Assembly (NCBI GenBank): GCA_023425615.1
Contig: JAFACJ010000736.1
Span: 1 to 6,275, forward strand
Origin: Actinomycetes bacterium
Lineage (GTDB): Bacteria; Actinomycetota; Actinomycetes; Streptosporangiales; Streptosporangiaceae
DNA: 6,275 nt
Direction of reading: 5' to 3'
The notes beneath the pieces are model-generated. The model ran no database searches. It was not told the origin of the DNA and saw only the letters and a list, made by a program, of their open reading frames with translations. A program made the position numbers and the translations under genes. This document shows positions 1-5,698 of the stretch, piece after piece. The number at the start of each line of letters is the position of its first letter. Position 1 is the first letter of the stretch.

Positions 1-440
1 GAGAAGGCCTGCCCCCACCATTCCTCGCCGCCCAGGAAGGCGGGCAGGAACCGCGCGGCCAGCTCCGGGGCGAACCGCGCGACGGCCGGGCCCATGGTCT
101 CGATCGCCAGGGCCGGGTCGGGCACGGGCAGCCCCGCGGCCGACAGCTCGTCGTAGAGCACGGCGCGGTGCCGCGGGCCGCCGCCGAGACCGCCCGCCTC
201 CCCGGGCCAGCCGTACCGGTTCCACCGGTCGCGGTAGAGCACGCCCATCAACGCCGCGTGATCGGTGATGCGCTCCTCGACGCTGCCGTGGCGCGCGTCG
301 CGCCACCGGCCGAGCGACGGCTCGGAGGCGAGATAGGCGCGCAGAGCCGCCCGATAGGCGTCGAGGTCGGCCGCGTAATCCCCCTTCCGATGCGCGGATG
401 CGATCGGTGCCGCGCTTTCCGCGACCGGAGGACGGTTCAT
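1..440 (-). CDS. Acyl-CoA dehydrogenase, N-terminal part (runs off the left edge)
   Basis: The gene reads leftward from an ATG at 440-438 and stays open for 146 codons to the window edge, so the C-terminal two thirds are missing. An SD-like GGGGAAAGG lies 4 bases upstream (453-445). The visible protein is the helical N-terminal domain of the flavin-dependent acyl-CoA dehydrogenase family, which oxidises acyl-CoA to trans-2-enoyl-CoA. The landmarks are RYGWPGEAGGLGG at about residues 75-87, the helix with YDELSAAGLPVP at about 96-107, and GGEEWWGQAFS at the edge, which matches the GxE-x-W-x-Q-x-FSEP run that leads into the FAD-contacting strand. The catalytic base lies outside the window. The first 25 residues look like a poorly conserved tail. 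The gene is 171 bases downstream of the hydrolase, so it may have its own promoter. The family call is firm and the substrate is unknown. It is a different subtype from the ACAD11-like enzyme at 4382-5698. Confidence 0.87.
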   Translation of the reverse strand, partial: MNRPPVAESAAPIASAHRKGDYAADLDAYRAALRAYLASEPSLGRWRDARHGSVEERITDHAALMGVLYRDRWNRYGWPGEAGGLGGGPRHRAVLYDELSAAGLPVPDPALAIETMGPAVARFAPELAARFLPAFLGGEEWWGQAF

Positions 441-558
441 GATGCCTTTCCCCGATCAGTCGATCACGTATACGCGGCGGCACCGGGTGCGCCGTCGCCC
501 GGACCGATTCCGGTGGCCCTCATCGGATGGACATGTGAACTCTATTTCCCATCCGCGA

Positions 559-604
559 AGGAGCCGCGCCAAGGGGTCGCCCTCAGGCCGAAGGCCCGGC
601 TCCT
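559..604 (-). terminator. Possible terminator-like hairpin after the alpha/beta hydrolase
   Basis: A perfect 7-bp inverted repeat (AGGAGCC at 559-565, GGCTCCT at 598-604) encloses two smaller hairpins, GGG-TCG-CCC at 574-582 and GGCC-GAA-GGCC at 586-596. It begins 7 bases past the hydrolase stop codon on the minus strand. No U-run follows, so a classical intrinsic terminator is not shown. GC-rich hairpins without a U-tail are common at actinomycete gene ends. The rest of the 441-611 gap holds a lone TATACG -10-like hexamer (472-467, minus strand) without a convincing -35 box, and a repeated CGATCA (453-458, 461-466). Confidence 0.3.
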
Positions 605-611
605 CACGGGA

Positions 612-1457
612 TCACAGGTGGGGATAGGTGCGTTCGAGGAAGCCGATCGCGGCCGCGGCGAAGACGTCGTTGCGGTCGCCCGCCACCATGTGGCCGGCGC
701 CCTCGACGTCCACGAACTCCATGGCCGGGGCGACCGCGCGGAGGGCCGCGACGTCCTCGTCGGCCACGATCTCGCTGACGCTCCCGCGCACGAGCAGCAT
801 CGGCAGAGAGACGGCAGCGGCGGCGGCCTCGAACCGCCGCGGTTCGGAGGTGGTGCGCATGAGGCTCGTCCCTTCGAGGAAGGCGGGGTCCCAGTGCCAC
901 CGGTAGCGGCCGTCCTCACCCAGCCGGAGGTTCTTGGCCAGGCCGCTGACGTCCTTGGGCCGTGGGCGGTTCGGCATGTAGGCGGAGACGGCGTCGGCGG
1001 CCTCCTCAAGGCTGGCGAACCCCTCCGGGCGGGCGCGCATGAAGTCACCGATGCGCTGCCTGCCGTCCTCCCGCATCCGGGGCGTGACGTCGACCAGGAC
1101 CAGCGCGGTGCCGTCGACCCGCGGCTCCTCACCGCAGGCCAGCAGCGCGGTCAGCCCGCCGAGCGAGGCGCCCACCAGGGCGGCGGGCCGCCCCAGCTGC
1201 CGCAGTACCGAACGCAGGTCCGCGGCGTAGGCGTCGATGGAGTAGTCGGAGTCCTTGCTCCAGTCGCTGTCGCCGTGGCCGCGCGCGTCCAGCGCGATCG
1301 CCAGGTAGCCGCGTTCGGCGAGGGCCCTACTGGTCCCGCCCCAGGAATGCCGGGTCTGGCCGCCTCCGTGCAGCAGCACGACCGGCCGTCCCGTCCACGG
1401 GCCCTCGGCGTCGGCGGCCAGCCGGACGCCTCCCTCACCCTCGAAGTACACCGTCAT
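612..1457 (-). CDS. Alpha/beta-hydrolase fold protein
   Basis: This 281-residue protein has the full length of a single-domain alpha/beta hydrolase. The oxyanion-hole motif LLHGGG is at about residues 28-33, DARGHGDSD at 57-65, the nucleophile elbow GASLGG at 96-101 with Ser98 as nucleophile, and the catalytic His256 is in GAGHMV. The acid position normally read as Asp in RGxxSD is Glu229 here (RGSVSEIV). A cap region with conserved-looking Trp and Pro (about 130-205) separates the core halves. Members hydrolyse esters, lactones, enol-lactones or epoxides, or act as cofactor-free haloperoxidases. Sequence alone does not choose between these. No signal peptide or membrane segment is present, so it is cytoplasmic. 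The ATG at 1457 has a strong SD (GGAGGGGAG, 9 bases upstream). It follows the TetR gene by 51 bases, and a role on an ester or lactone form of the pathway substrate is an inference. Confidence 0.9.
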   Translation of the reverse strand: MTVYFEGEGGVRLAADAEGPWTGRPVVLLHGGGQTRHSWGGTSRALAERGYLAIALDARGHGDSDWSKDSDYSIDAYAADLRSVLRQLGRPAALVGASLGGLTALLACGEEPRVDGTALVLVDVTPRMREDGRQRIGDFMRARPEGFASLEEAADAVSAYMPNRPRPKDVSGLAKNLRLGEDGRYRWHWDPAFLEGTSLMRTTSEPRRFEAAAAAVSLPMLLVRGSVSEIVADEDVAALRAVAPAMEFVDVEGAGHMVAGDRNDVFAAAAIGFLERTYPHL

Positions 1458-1480
1458 CTTCGATCACTCCCCTCCATGGT

Positions 1481-1500
1481 CCGGCGGTCGGCGCCGCCGG
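1481..1500 (-). terminator. GC-rich hairpin between the TetR gene and the hydrolase gene
   Basis: CCGGCGG (1481-1487) and CCGCCGG (1494-1500) form a perfect 7-bp stem around a 6-base loop. On the minus strand the hairpin starts 8 bases after the TetR stop codon and ends 5 bases before the hydrolase Shine-Dalgarno sequence. No U-tract follows. It could be an actinomycete-type terminator, a partial terminator that lowers hydrolase expression, or an RNA-stability element. Confidence 0.35.
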
Positions 1501-1508
1501 CGTTCCTC

Positions 1509-2126
1509 TCAGTCCGTCAGGCCGAGCATGTCGATCGCCTCGACCACCAGCTCGGCCGGGTCGTCGGTTCCGTCGGAGCGCACCCAGGCGTTCCAGCCGA
1601 CGAGCGCGGCGCCGGACACCGCCGCGGTGAGCACCGCCGGGCGGACGCCGTCGCGGGCCGCACCCATGCGGCGGCCCAGCTCGGCCGACACCGACGCGTC
1701 GAAGACCGTCTCACCCATGTCTTTCATCCAGATGTCGGGGGCGGCCACGAGCAGCCGGGCCAGGGCGTGCACCCTGGGCCGGTCGCCGGGCTCGACATGG
1801 GAGGTCTGCGCGTACGCCGTCCGCAGCGCGGCGACGGGCCCTTCGCCGTCGGGCCGCGCCTGGAGCACGCGGACGAGGAGGTCGCGCAGCGATCGCCGGT
1901 AGCGCCGCAGTACCTCGTCCTTGGTGGAGAAGTAGCGGAAGAAGGTGCGCCCGGACATCCCGGCGGACGCGGCGATCTCCTCCACCGACACCGCGTCGTA
2001 ACCGCGTTCCAGGAACAACCGGATGGCGATCCGCGCGATCTCGTCCTGGACGAGGCGCCTGCGCCGGGTCCGGAAGTCCTCGGGGCCGGTCTCCGGCCCG
2101 CCGCTCGCGAAGGAGGCGGGGGACAT
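1509..2126 (-). CDS. TetR/AcrR-family transcriptional regulator
   Basis: The protein is 205 residues long from the ATG at 2126, a normal length for the family. The N-terminal DNA-binding domain is clear: RIAIRLFLERGYDAVSVEEI, then the helix-turn-helix AASAGMSGRTFFRYFSTKDE at about residues 52-71. The C-terminal ligand and dimer domain (about 85-205) is variable, as usual, and gives no clue to the ligand. An alternative GTG start at 2165 adds 13 Pro/Ala-rich residues and would overlap the end of the upstream gene by 7 bases. That GTG has GGGAAGGGA 5 bases upstream, and the ATG has GGGAG 5 bases upstream. I prefer the ATG because the extra residues look non-conserved, but both are plausible. 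It probably represses the divergent promoter region at 2462-2564, and perhaps its own operon, with an acyl-CoA or acid as inducer; that is inference from position. Confidence 0.9.
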   Translation of the reverse strand: MSPASFASGGPETGPEDFRTRRRRLVQDEIARIAIRLFLERGYDAVSVEEIAASAGMSGRTFFRYFSTKDEVLRRYRRSLRDLLVRVLQARPDGEGPVAALRTAYAQTSHVEPGDRPRVHALARLLVAAPDIWMKDMGETVFDASVSAELGRRMGAARDGVRPAVLTAAVSGAALVGWNAWVRSDGTDDPAELVVEAIDMLGLTD

Positions 2127-2158
2127 GGCGGCTCCCGGAGCGGGCGGTCGCGGGGGGC

Positions 2159-2461
2159 TCAGCACGGTATTCCCTTCCCGGAGACGAGTTCGCCGAGCGC
2201 CACCTCGGTCCGGGCGACGAGCGGTTTGAGGAGGGCGGTGACCCGCGCTCCGGCGTCGAGGTGCGCGCGCAGGGCGGCGCGGTCGGTGAAGAGCTCGAAC
2301 AGGACGAGGGCGTCCGGCGCGTCGAGGGCGCGTCCGACGAGGTACGCCTCGGTGCCGGGCTCCTTCCGCGCGGCGGCGACCATCTCGTCCACCGCCGCCA
2401 GGAGCTCATCGAAGCGTCCCTCGTGTGCGACCAGCCGGGTCGTGGCCATGATCTTCGGCAT
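2159..2461 (-). CDS. Small ABM-fold (antibiotic biosynthesis monooxygenase-like) protein
   Basis: This 100-residue protein has the size and pattern of the dimeric alpha/beta-barrel ABM superfamily. A first strand, KIMATTRLVAHEG, is followed by a helix FDELLAAVDEMVAAARKEPG (about 17-36), then the characteristic PGTEAYLVG, then VLFELFTDRAALRAHL (about 53-68) with the family's E-x-(W/F)-x-D-x-A-x-x-x-H layout, and a final helix and strand. Members are cofactor-free monooxygenases on quinol-like substrates, heme-degrading enzymes, or proteins of unknown function, and no metal or heme ligand set is obvious here. The ATG at 2461 is chosen because AAGGGG lies 4 bases upstream. An in-frame ATG at 2503 would place the start inside the divergent promoter. 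It is first in the leftward operon, just ahead of the TetR gene, so the two are probably co-transcribed. The link to the lipid genes is unknown. Confidence 0.82.
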   Translation of the reverse strand: MPKIMATTRLVAHEGRFDELLAAVDEMVAAARKEPGTEAYLVGRALDAPDALVLFELFTDRAALRAHLDAGARVTALLKPLVARTEVALGELVSGKGIPC

Positions 2462-2490
2462 GTCACCCCTTGTCTCGTTATTTCGACCTC

Positions 2491-2519
2491 TTGACGGTGC
2501 CACTGTACGACTCTATCGT
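2491..2519 (+). promoter_or_regulatory. Sigma-70-like promoter of the rightward operon
   Basis: The -35 box TTGACG (2491-2496) matches five of six consensus bases. A 17-base spacer leads to the -10 box TATCGT (2514-2519), which matches four of six. Transcription would start near 2526, leaving a leader of about 40 bases, AT-rich from about 2533 on and including the palindrome CTAATTAG at 2549-2556. The -10 box overlaps the candidate operator, which is the usual arrangement for repression. Confidence 0.55.
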
Positions 2520-2532
2520 CAGTGCCTGACAA
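2502..2532 (-). promoter_or_regulatory. Possible leftward promoter for the ABM and TetR genes
   Basis: On the minus strand TTGTCA (2532-2527) matches five of six -35 bases, and TACAGT (2507-2502) matches four of six -10 bases. The 19-base spacer is longer than ideal, so this is weaker than the rightward promoter. It would start transcription near 2495, about 35 bases before the ABM gene, and it lies face to face with the rightward promoter over the same dyad. Confidence 0.3.
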
Positions 2533-2554
2533 GAGCAAAATCATTTAACTAATT

Positions 2555-2560
2555 AGGAGG
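2555..2560 (+). promoter_or_regulatory. Ribosome-binding site AGGAGG of the kinase gene
   Basis: A full AGGAGG lies only 4 bases before the GTG at 2565 and 2 bases before an out-of-frame ATG at 2563. The next in-frame ATG (2580) is 19 bases away, too far for this site. This spacing is the reason for choosing GTG, although the spacing is tight. Confidence 0.7.
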
Positions 2561-2564
2561 GCAT

Positions 2565-3614
2565 GTGGCAGGATCCGCGATGACGGCGTCACCGCCGCTG
2601 GACACGGCCGCCCTCGCCGCATGGATCGGCGACCGGCTGGGCGATCCGGCCGAGCCGCTGGCGGCGACGCGGATGGGGACGGCGACCGGCATCGGCAACG
2701 CCCTCTTCGAACTGCGCAGGGGCGAGGACTCCTTCGTCCTGCGCCGCCCTCCCGCCGTGCTCAACGACGCGAGCGCCTCGAACATGGTGCGGGAGTGGCG
2801 GATCCTCACCGCGCTGGAGGGCACGCCGGTCGCGCATCCGACGCCGCGTCTGCTGTGCGAGGATCCGGCGGTCATCGGCGCGCCGTTCCTGGTGATGGAC
2901 AAGGTCGAGGGCTTCACCCCGGGGTTCGAGCTGCCCGAGCCGTTCCAGTCGGATCCCGCGCTGCGGCGGGGGCTGGCGGAGGCTTGCGTGGACGTCCTGA
3001 TCGAGCTGGCCGAGGTCGACTGGCGTGCCCGGGGGCTGGAAGGACTCGGCAGACCCGAGGGCTTCCTGGAACGCCAGGTGCCGCGGTGGCTGGCCCAGCT
3101 CGACCGCTACCGCACCCGGGAGCTGCCGGAACTGGACTTCGTGACCGGCTGGCTGGAGCGCCACCGCCCCGCGGGCGGTGCTCCGGCGATCATCCACGGC
3201 GACTACAGCATGTTCAACGTCATGGTCGCCCCCGAGCCTCCGGTGCGGCTGGCGGCGGTCATCGACTGGGACACCGGCACCATCGGCGACCCCCTGCTGG
3301 ACCTCGGTCACCTGCTGGGCCGCTGGACCGACCCGGGCGAGGAACCCGTCCTGGCCGGGCAGCCCGGCCACCGCGAGGGCGATCCCAGCCGGGCCGAGCT
3401 CATCGCGCACTACGCGCGCCGATCCGAACGCGACCTGTCGGCCCTGCCCTACTACGCGTGCCTGGCCCTGTTCAAACTCGGCGTGATCCTGGAGGGCACC
3501 TACGCGCGGCAGGCGGCGCGGGGCGTGCCCGACGACCAGAACCTCATGGCCGCCATGGTCCCCCGGCTGATGGCGGGGGCTGCGCAGTTCGCCCGCGGGG
3601 AGAGGAGCCTGTGA
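2565..3614 (+). CDS. APH-fold kinase of the ACAD10/ACAD11 N-domain type (probable hydroxyacyl-CoA kinase)
   Basis: The 349-residue protein has an aminoglycoside-phosphotransferase/choline-kinase fold. An ATP-binding N-lobe includes TGIGNALFEL (about 41-50), FVLRRPP (57-63) and a helix with Glu77 in REWRILTAL. The hinge is FLVMDKVEG (108-116). The catalytic loop is HGDYSMFNVMV (211-221), with Asp213 as likely base and Asn218 as metal ligand. The second metal motif is VIDWDTGTIGDPLLDLG, with Asp234. The position of the nucleotide lysine appears to be Arg60 or Arg61. Its place beside an ACAD11-like dehydrogenase and the LRRPP pattern put it with the stand-alone relatives of the ACAD10/11 kinase domain and of LvaA, which phosphorylates 4-hydroxyvaleryl-CoA; such proteins are sometimes mislabelled as acyl-CoA dehydrogenases. 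It is the first gene of the rightward operon, its stop overlaps the SDR start by one base, and it is cytoplasmic. The fold is certain; the substrate is inferred from context. Confidence 0.9.
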   Translation: MAGSAMTASPPLDTAALAAWIGDRLGDPAEPLAATRMGTATGIGNALFELRRGEDSFVLRRPPAVLNDASASNMVREWRILTALEGTPVAHPTPRLLCEDPAVIGAPFLVMDKVEGFTPGFELPEPFQSDPALRRGLAEACVDVLIELAEVDWRARGLEGLGRPEGFLERQVPRWLAQLDRYRTRELPELDFVTGWLERHRPAGGAPAIIHGDYSMFNVMVAPEPPVRLAAVIDWDTGTIGDPLLDLGHLLGRWTDPGEEPVLAGQPGHREGDPSRAELIAHYARRSERDLSALPYYACLALFKLGVILEGTYARQAARGVPDDQNLMAAMVPRLMAGAAQFARGERSL

Positions 3615-4369
3615 TGGGTGAGCTGACCGGGCGGGTGGCCGTGGTGACCGGCGGCAGCCGGGGCATCGGCAGGGCGGTCGCCGAGGGGCTGGCCGGTGCG
3701 GGCGCCCAGGTGGTGATCGCCAGCCGCAAACCCGACGCCTGCGCCCGCGCGGCGGAGGAGATCGCGGCCGAGCACGGTGTGCGCGCGCTTCCGGTGGCCT
3801 TCCACGCCGCCTCCTGGGAGGACTGCGACCGGCTGGCCGAGACGGTGCAGCGGGAGTTCGGCCGGTGCGACGTGCTGGTCAACAACGCCGGCATGTCCCC
3901 GGTCTATCCGGACCTGCCCTCGATCGACGAGGCGTATTACGACAAGGTTGCCGGCGTCAACCTCAAAGGCCCCTTCCGGCTTTCGGTGCTGCTCGCCGAG
4001 CAGATGAAGGCCGGTGACGGCGGTTCGATCATCAACATCAGCACCATCGGCTCGCTGCGGCCGAGCTCCAACGAACTGGTCTACGCCTGCGCCAAGGCGG
4101 GCCTGAACGCCCTGACCGTCGGCCTCGCCGACGCCTACGGACCCGCCGTCCGCGTGAACGCGCTGCTGCCAGGACCGGTCGAGACCGATATCGCGGCCGG
4201 CTGGGACGAGGAGATGCGGCGATCGGCCGTGGCCGGTATGCCGCTGGACCGCATGGGCCGGACGGACGACTTCGCCGGGCCCGCGCTGTGGCTCGCCACC
4301 TCCGCGTCCGCGTTCGTCACCGGCGCCCTCATCCGTGTCGACGGCGGGCTCTACCGGCAGATCCCCTGA
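3614..4369 (+). CDS. Short-chain dehydrogenase/reductase (SDR), classical type
   Basis: The protein is 251 residues, typical for classical SDRs. The cofactor motif TGGSRGIG is at 12-19, the structural motif NNAG at 90-93, Asn116 is in GVNLKG, and the catalytic residues are Ser143 in NISTIGS, Tyr157 and Lys161 in YACAKAG. PGPVETD is at 186-192 and the C-terminal VDGG at 242-245. Arg16 after the glycine-motif serine and Arg38-Lys39 after strand 2, with no acidic residue there, suggest NADP(H). The Ser-to-Tyr spacing is one residue longer than in FabG. It interconverts a hydroxyl and a keto group. In this operon the likely job is reducing a 4-oxoacyl-CoA (LvaD-like) or oxidising a hydroxyacyl-CoA. 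The ATG at 3614 overlaps the kinase stop (TGATG), with GAGAGGAG at 3600-3607, which implies translational coupling. Confidence 0.94.
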   Translation: MGELTGRVAVVTGGSRGIGRAVAEGLAGAGAQVVIASRKPDACARAAEEIAAEHGVRALPVAFHAASWEDCDRLAETVQREFGRCDVLVNNAGMSPVYPDLPSIDEAYYDKVAGVNLKGPFRLSVLLAEQMKAGDGGSIINISTIGSLRPSSNELVYACAKAGLNALTVGLADAYGPAVRVNALLPGPVETDIAAGWDEEMRRSAVAGMPLDRMGRTDDFAGPALWLATSASAFVTGALIRVDGGLYRQIP

Positions 4370-4381
4370 GGAGGGACCGAC

Positions 4382-5698
4382 ATGTGGGATTTCTCTACCG
4401 ACCCGGATTTCGCCGCCCGCTTGGAGTGGATGCGGGAGTTCGTCGAGGAGGAGGTCGCGCCGCTGGAGGTGCTGTGGCCGCACCACCACCACCGCGTGCC
4501 GCCGCCGTGGCTGAAGAAGGTGATCGACCCGCTGAAGGAGGAGGTCAAGCGGCGCGGGCTGTGGGCCTGCCATCTGGGCCCGGAGCTCGGCGGCCAGGGG
4601 TTCGGGCAGGTCAGGCTCAGCCTGATGAACGAGATCCTGGCCCCCTACCAGTGGGGGCCCACGATCTTCGGCGTCCAGGGCCCCGACACCGGCAACGCCG
4701 AGATCATCGCCCACTACGGCACGTCCGAGCAGAAGCGGAGGTATCTGCGGCCGCTGCTGGAGGGCGAGCTGTTCTCGGCGTTCTCCATGACCGAACCGCA
4801 AGGCGGCGCCGACCCCACCGGATTCCGCTGCCGGGCCGTGCGCGACGGCGACGGCTGGGTCATCGACGGGGAGAAGTTCTTCACCTCCAATTCCGGGCAG
4901 GCCGCGTTCCTCATCGTCATGGCGGTCACCGACCCCGACGCCGCCCCGCACCGCCGGATGTCGATGTTCCTGGTGCCCCGCGACACGCCGGGCATCGAGA
5001 CGGTCCGCCCCACCCGCTACATGGGTGAGCCCGACGAGGCGATCGATCACGCGCTGGTGCGCTACGACGGCGTGCGGGTGCCGGCCGACTCCCTGCTCGG
5101 CGAGCCCGGGCAGGGTTTTGAGATCGCCCAGACCAGGCTCTCCGGGGGACGCGTCCACCACGCCATGCGCGCCGTCGGCCAAGCCCGGTACGCCTTCGAC
5201 ATGGCCTGCGAACGCGTCCTGAGCCGCACCACCCGCGGCAGGACGCTGGCCGACCAGCAACTCGTCCAGCAGGCCGTCACCGACAGCTACGCCCAGATCG
5301 AACAGTTCCGGCTGTTCGTGCTGCGCACCGCCTGGCGCATCGACCAGGGCCACGGCTACACCTCCGAGGTCCGCCGTGACATCGCCGTCGCGAAGGTCCT
5401 GTCGGCACGTGTCGCACACGACGTGGTCCACCGCGCCATGCACCTGCACGGAGCCCTGGGCGTCTCCAACGAGATGCCGTTCTCCACCCTGTGGCAGCTC
5501 GCCCCCGGCTACGGCATCTGGGACGGCCCCACCGAAGTGCACCTGGCTTCCGCCGCCCGCCTCATCCTGCGCGACCACCGGCCCGCACCAGGGGACTGGC
5601 CCACCCAATGGCTGCCCGACCGCGTGGAAGCGGCACGGCTCAAGCACGCCGAGGCGCTCGCCGCCCAGCGGGCCGCCGAGGCGGAGGTGGGAGCATGA
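4382..5698 (+). CDS. ACAD11-like acyl-CoA dehydrogenase
   Basis: This is a full-length, 438-residue acyl-CoA dehydrogenase. The helical N-domain contains [15 protein letters not shown] (61-75). The FAD and substrate strand is [16 protein letters not shown] (131-146), followed by [13 protein letters not shown] (158-170). The C-terminal helical domain carries [15 protein letters not shown] (353-367) and IWDGPTEVH (379-387). The last motif aligns with I-Y-E-G-T of medium-chain acyl-CoA dehydrogenase, so the catalytic Glu is Asp381 here, as in ACAD10/ACAD11-type enzymes. After about residue 413 an Ala-rich, charged helix extends the tail. Paired with the kinase and SDR, it is the likely counterpart of LvaC, acting on a 4-phosphoacyl-CoA; ordinary alpha,beta-dehydrogenation of a bulky or branched acyl-CoA remains possible. 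The ATG at 4382 follows GAGGAGGG (4368-4374), which overlaps the SDR stop. His34-His37 is a run of four CAC codons. Confidence 0.94.
   Translation: MWDFSTDPDFAARLEWMREFVEEEVAPLEVLWPHHHHRVPPPWLKKVIDPLKEEVKRRGLWACHLGPELGGQGFGQVRLSLMNEILAPYQWGPTIFGVQGPDTGNAEIIAHYGTSEQKRRYLRPLLEGELFSAFSMTEPQGGADPTGFRCRAVRDGDGWVIDGEKFFTSNSGQAAFLIVMAVTDPDAAPHRRMSMFLVPRDTPGIETVRPTRYMGEPDEAIDHALVRYDGVRVPADSLLGEPGQGFEIAQTRLSGGRVHHAMRAVGQARYAFDMACERVLSRTTRGRTLADQQLVQQAVTDSYAQIEQFRLFVLRTAWRIDQGHGYTSEVRRDIAVAKVLSARVAHDVVHRAMHLHGALGVSNEMPFSTLWQLAPGYGIWDGPTEVHLASAARLILRDHRPAPGDWPTQWLPDRVEAARLKHAEALAAQRAAEAEVGA

Larger units (their letters stand above)
2490..2533. promoter_or_regulatory. Imperfect dyad, candidate TetR operator between the divergent operons
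   Basis: The core half-sites are ACGA (2507-2510) and TCGT (2516-2519) around 5 bases, flanked by CACTG (2501-2505) and CAGTG (2520-2524), with one unpaired T at 2506. Further out, CTTGAC (2490-2495) faces GACAAG (2528-2533), matching at five of six positions. The symmetry is centred near 2512-2513 and spans both predicted divergent promoters. A TetR dimer bound here would block both. Which part is the true operator cannot be decided from one copy. Confidence 0.45.

Noticed and set aside
2462..2503. Longer ABM start at the ATG at 2503
   Set aside because: It adds 14 polar residues that do not fit the ABM first strand, begins inside the divergent promoter, and is less well supported than the ATG at 2461 with its AAGGGG.
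168..2552. A 794-codon open frame on the plus strand
   Set aside because: It is antisense to four well-supported minus-strand genes, its translation is Arg/Gly/His-rich with no recognisable domain, and such long shadow frames are expected at this GC content.
2621..3613. Upstream extension of the SDR frame, which would make a 582-residue fusion
   Set aside because: The extension lies out of frame within the kinase gene and reads as Arg/Gly/Pro-rich noise. The SDR has a normal N-terminus and a good ribosome site at the ATG at 3614.
2565..3614. Reading the APH-fold protein as an aminoglycoside-resistance gene
   Set aside because: The fold is shared, but the LRRPP pattern and the operon with an SDR, an ACAD11-like dehydrogenase and a racemase fit the acyl-CoA-associated kinase group. 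Nothing in the context suggests resistance.
4481..4492. The (CAC)4 run encoding four His in the dehydrogenase as a tag or metal site
   Set aside because: It is a short natural codon run in a variable N-terminal loop. There is no vector-like context and no partner residues for a metal site.
3500..5647. A 715-codon open frame on the minus strand
   Set aside because: It is antisense to the SDR and dehydrogenase genes, its composition is low-complexity (Gly, Val, Asp, His), and no domain is visible.
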